Assembly: GCF_017874735.1 (NCBI RefSeq)
Contig: NZ_JAGGLV010000036.1
Coordinates: forward strand, 1 to 54,475
DNA length: 54,475 nt
Source of the DNA: Paenibacillus silagei
GTDB lineage: Bacteria > Bacillota > Bacilli > Paenibacillales > Paenibacillaceae
Direction of reading: 5' to 3'
The notes below the pieces were generated by a model. The model was not told the DNA's origin, searched no databases, and saw only the letters and a list, made by a program, of their open reading frames with translations. Positions 51,732 to 54,475 of this stretch are shown in pieces (within the stretch, counting starts at the first letter, position 1; each line of letters begins with the position of its first letter). Position numbers and translations under genes: made by a program.

Positions 51732-54113
51732 ATGCAATACGGTCATTTTGACGACAAGAACAAAGAGTACCTGATTACGAAGCCGAACACGCCTGCTCCT
51801 TGGGCCAACTATCTCGGTTCGCCGGAATACGGTGCGATTATCTCAGGTAACGCCGGGGGCTACAGCTTCGTGAAATCCGGGGCCAACGGACGGCATATCC
51901 GCTATCACTTCAACTCCAAGGACGAGCCTGGGCGCTACATTTATGTCAAAGACCTGGAGAACGGGGATTATTGGTCCGGCTCCTGGCAGCCGGTAGGCAA
52001 GGATCTGGAGCAATACAAGTCCGTCTGCCATCATGGAACCGGATACACGAACATCGTCTCAGATTATGACAACATTCATACCGAGTCCTTATACTACGTA
52101 CCGCTGAACAAGACCTATGAAGTATGGCGCATGAAGATCCGCAATGACGGCACTGCGGCGCGCAAGCTGGCCCTCTTCGGCTTCGCCGAATTCACCAATG
52201 ACAACAACTATGAGCAAGATACCGTGAACCTGCAATACACGCTGTTTATTTCCCGGACCTACTTCAAGCACGATAAAATTCTTCAAGTCATCAATGAAAA
52301 CATCGCAGGAGAGCAAACCTGGAGATTCTTCGGCGCGGCCGGAGCAGAGGTGGCCGGTTATGATGGGGACCGCGATACGTTCCTTGGAGATTATCACAGC
52401 TACGGGAATCCGCTCTCCGTGGAGAACGGTCAATGCTCCAATTCGCTGAACTATAATACCAATGCCTGCGGTGCCCTGCAGCTCAATGTCGAGCTTCTGC
52501 CGGGAGAAGAGAAGGAAGTCGCCTTCCTGCTGGGACAATATGATGAAGAGGGAGCCTCCGGCATTCTTAGCCACTACCAGGATTTGTCCGTGGTAGACCG
52601 GGAGCTTGAAGAGCTGAAGACCTTCTGGCACAGCAAGCTTAACCGCTTCCAGGTGCAGACTCCAAGCAGCAATCTGAACCATATGATCAACACGTGGAAT
52701 GCTTACCAGTGCTTCATTACCTTCATCTGGTCGCGTGCTGCCTCCTTCCAGTACTCCGGCCTGCGCAACGGGCTCGGCTACCGGGATACGGTGCAGGACA
52801 TCCAGGGCATTATCCATCTGGACCATGAGATGGCTCTTGAACGCCTGCGGCTGATGATCTCTGCCCAGGTGTCCAATGGCGGGGGGCTGCCGCTGGTGAA
52901 ATTCGACCATAACCCTGGCCACGAGGGAACACCAGACGACCCTGAGTATGTGCGGGAGACCGGACATCCCCACTACCGGGCCGACGATGCCCTGTGGCTG
53001 TTCCCGACGGTTATCAAGTACCTGAATGAGAGCGGGAACTGGGACTTCACGGATGAGGTCATTCCTTATTCAGATCAAGGCGAAGCAACGGTGTATGAGC
53101 ATCTGCGGCAGGCGCTTCAATTCAGTCTCGACCGGATGGGTGCCCACGGCATGCCGGTTGGACTTCATGCCGACTGGAACGATTGCCTGCGGCTTGGCGC
53201 CAAGGGTGAATCACTGTTCGTGGCCTTCCAGCTCTACATGGGCTTCAAGATATTCATGGGTATCGCGGAGAACAAGAACAAGCCGGAGGATACGGCGTGG
53301 GCACAAGGGCTGCTGGAGGAGCTGGACGGTAATATCCAGAAGTATGCCTGGGAGAACGACCAGTTCGTCCGCGGCTTCACCGAGGACAACTATACCATCG
53401 GCTCCTGGGAGAACGATGAGGGACGAATCTGGCTGAACCCGCAGAGCTGGTCGGTGCTAAGCGGCGCGGCCCGCCCGGAACAGGCCAAGCTCGCCATGGA
53501 CAAGGTCTATGACAATCTGCGGACCGATTACGGCACGATGCTGTTCTACCCGCCATTCCGCAAATACGGCTTGCCGGTAGCACTCATGGCGCTGTTCAAC
53601 GCTTCGACCAAGGAGAACGGCGGCATCTTCAGTCAACCGCAGGGCTGGCTCATTCTGGCAGAGACGATGATCGGCAATGGTGAACGCGCGTTCGAGTACT
53701 TCCTGAACTGCAGTCCGGCCACCATGAACGACAATACGGAGGTCCGCAAGCTGGAGCCTTACGTCCACGGCCAATTCGTGGAGTCCAAAGACAGCCCGTA
53801 TCAGGGCCGGGCCCATGTCCACTGGCTCACCGGCACGGCCTCCACCGTCATGGTCTCACTGGCAGAGGGCATTATGGGCGTTCAGCCGCAGAAGGACGGC
53901 CTCCGTCTGGACCCGTGTGTCCCTTCGGACTGGACCGGCTTCTCCATGGTGCGCGAATTCCGCGGGAAGAAGCTGAACATCCAGGTGGAGAACAAGCACG
54001 GCGTCCAGAAAGGCGTCTCCCGCATCGTCATCAACGGTGAAGAGGTCAAGGGCAACCTGATTCCTGTGTCCCGGATGGCAGCAGAGAACGATGTGCTGGT
54101 TGTGATGGGGTAG
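51732..54113 (+). CDS. GH94 glycoside phosphorylase (cellobiose phosphorylase type)
   Basis: This 793-residue protein has the GH94 N-terminal beta-sandwich starting YGHFDDKNKEYLITKPNTPA, then PWANYLGSPEYGAIISGNAG. The (alpha/alpha)6 barrel shows SGLRNGLGYRDTVQDIQGI near residue 345 and HADWNDCLRLGAKGESLF near 480, whose aspartate (HADWND) is the probable general acid. GH94 enzymes cleave beta-glucosides such as cellobiose or chitobiose with phosphate, saving one ATP per sugar. It is cytoplasmic. The ATG at 51732 follows GAGGAGGA; the ATG two codons earlier overlaps it. Substrate assignment to cellobiose is likely but unproven. Confidence 0.9.
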   Translation: MQYGHFDDKNKEYLITKPNTPAPWANYLGSPEYGAIISGNAGGYSFVKSGANGRHIRYHFNSKDEPGRYIYVKDLENGDYWSGSWQPVGKDLEQYKSVCHHGTGYTNIVSDYDNIHTESLYYVPLNKTYEVWRMKIRNDGTAARKLALFGFAEFTNDNNYEQDTVNLQYTLFISRTYFKHDKILQVINENIAGEQTWRFFGAAGAEVAGYDGDRDTFLGDYHSYGNPLSVENGQCSNSLNYNTNACGALQLNVELLPGEEKEVAFLLGQYDEEGASGILSHYQDLSVVDRELEELKTFWHSKLNRFQVQTPSSNLNHMINTWNAYQCFITFIWSRAASFQYSGLRNGLGYRDTVQDIQGIIHLDHEMALERLRLMISAQVSNGGGLPLVKFDHNPGHEGTPDDPEYVRETGHPHYRADDALWLFPTVIKYLNESGNWDFTDEVIPYSDQGEATVYEHLRQALQFSLDRMGAHGMPVGLHADWNDCLRLGAKGESLFVAFQLYMGFKIFMGIAENKNKPEDTAWAQGLLEELDGNIQKYAWENDQFVRGFTEDNYTIGSWENDEGRIWLNPQSWSVLSGAARPEQAKLAMDKVYDNLRTDYGTMLFYPPFRKYGLPVALMALFNASTKENGGIFSQPQGWLILAETMIGNGERAFEYFLNCSPATMNDNTEVRKLEPYVHGQFVESKDSPYQGRAHVHWLTGTASTVMVSLAEGIMGVQPQKDGLRLDPCVPSDWTGFSMVREFRGKKLNIQVENKHGVQKGVSRIVINGEEVKGNLIPVSRMAAENDVLVVMG

Positions 54114-54150
54114 ACCGGAGGTGTTAGTTTCCTGCCCGATAAACGTTAAG

Positions 54151-54178
54151 AAGCCGCCTTGGTTTGGCGGCTTTTTTA
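54151..54178 (+). terminator. intrinsic terminator of the GH94 gene
   Basis: AAGCCGCC and GGCGGCTT form a stem with a 7-base loop followed by a T-run, 37 bases after the stop. The bases from here to 54297 hold nothing I can name. Confidence 0.92.
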
Positions 54179-54297
54179 TACTCATATCCGTATATGCTAC
54201 TTCAAAATCTTATTCAATTCCCCCTAAAGAGCAACTACTAGCCGTGGAACAAAACATTCGACGTTAACTTGGCATTACACAGATACCCTGCGCTTGA

Positions 54298-54475
54298 TTG
54301 TGATCGGTTTTCCGATTACATTCGGTCCGCGCGCCTCCTCCTGCCCCATTGTGATCGGTTTTCCGATTACATTGGTCCGTGCGCCTCCTTCTGCCCCATT
54401 GTGATCGGTTTTCCGATTACATTCGGTCCGCGCGCCTCCTTCTGCCCCATTGTGATCGGTTTTCCGATTACATTC
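54298..54475. repeat. palindromic-box array 4, four boxes, cut by window end
   Basis: The GATCGG cores start at 54302, 54353, 54403 and 54454 (steps 51, 50, 51). All boxes have arms TGTGATCG and CGATTACA around a GTTTTC core, followed by TTCGGTCC or TTGGTCC and a spacer ending in CTGCCCCAT. The four units are much more alike than those of array 2, which suggests recent expansion. The array continues past the window. Confidence 0.9.

Overview
The window looks like a chromosomal segment of a Paenibacillus-type, spore-forming Gram-positive bacterium. The reasons are the gene styles: Lpl/Yte-type sugar ABC operons run by a membrane-bound AraC regulator, an SLH-anchored surface protein, a LysM/GH18 spore-cortex-type hydrolase, strong AGGAGG ribosome sites with frequent GTG and TTG starts, and a moderately GC-rich composition. 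I see no transposase, phage or CRISPR genes. The species call is inference from gene content only.

Layout. 1-369: an unassigned hairpin-rich stretch, then a composite palindromic element that ends at the stop of a methyltransferase gene. 1201-8229 (minus): an uptake and degradation operon for unsaturated uronide oligosaccharides, with solute-binding lipoprotein, two permeases, membrane AraC regulator and GH88 hydrolase (catalytic residues D88 and D149 present). 9300-11600: divergent M20 amidohydrolase and aldose-1-epimerase-like genes. 11811-15462: a small polysaccharide cluster (GT2, pyruvyl transferase, flippase). 15592-17508: threonine-aldolase-like lyase and uridine kinase. 18392-25371: a second sugar system with two permeases, a binding protein, a LacI regulator, a BadF/GlcNAc-type kinase and a GH4 6-phospho-glycosidase. 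The logic would be ABC uptake, then ATP-dependent phosphorylation, then phospho-glycoside cleavage. A clear promoter and two operator-like palindromes precede the first gene. 25436-33642: lipoprotein, two AraC regulators, Gfo/Idh dehydrogenase, tRNA-Leu(CAG), an XRE-HTH protein fused to a BtrH/C39-like domain, a GNAT enzyme and a small Gly/Met-rich protein. 33744-37973: LysM-GH18 hydrolase and a domain-permuted GH3 beta-glucosidase. 38605-40848: a two-gene DNA-repair-type unit (radical SAM protein plus TIGR03915/DUF4130-type protein) behind a consensus promoter that carries a LexA-like box. 40914-45533: phosphoketolase, GntR regulator and an orphan BTAD response regulator. 45644-54113: a giant SLH/lectin surface protein, a GNAT enzyme and a GH94 phosphorylase.

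The most unusual signal is a set of intergenic palindromic boxes spaced at 51 bp. Four tandem arrays (8840-9178, 17585-18069, 28606-28835, 54298 to the window end) carry boxes of the form TGTnnnCG, about 6 bases, CGnnnACA, at steps of 50-52 bp; the second holds ten boxes at exactly 51 bp each. Two further elements with a different box (TTGTA-N5-TACAA core) at 181-369 and 22808-22998 show the identical geometry 51-62-51 bp. The steps are close to whole numbers of helical turns, the sequences between boxes drift, and every copy lies 3-prime of a gene. This fits an undescribed phased DNA- or RNA-binding element family better than coding sequence, CRISPR or ordinary terminators, but that reading is inference.
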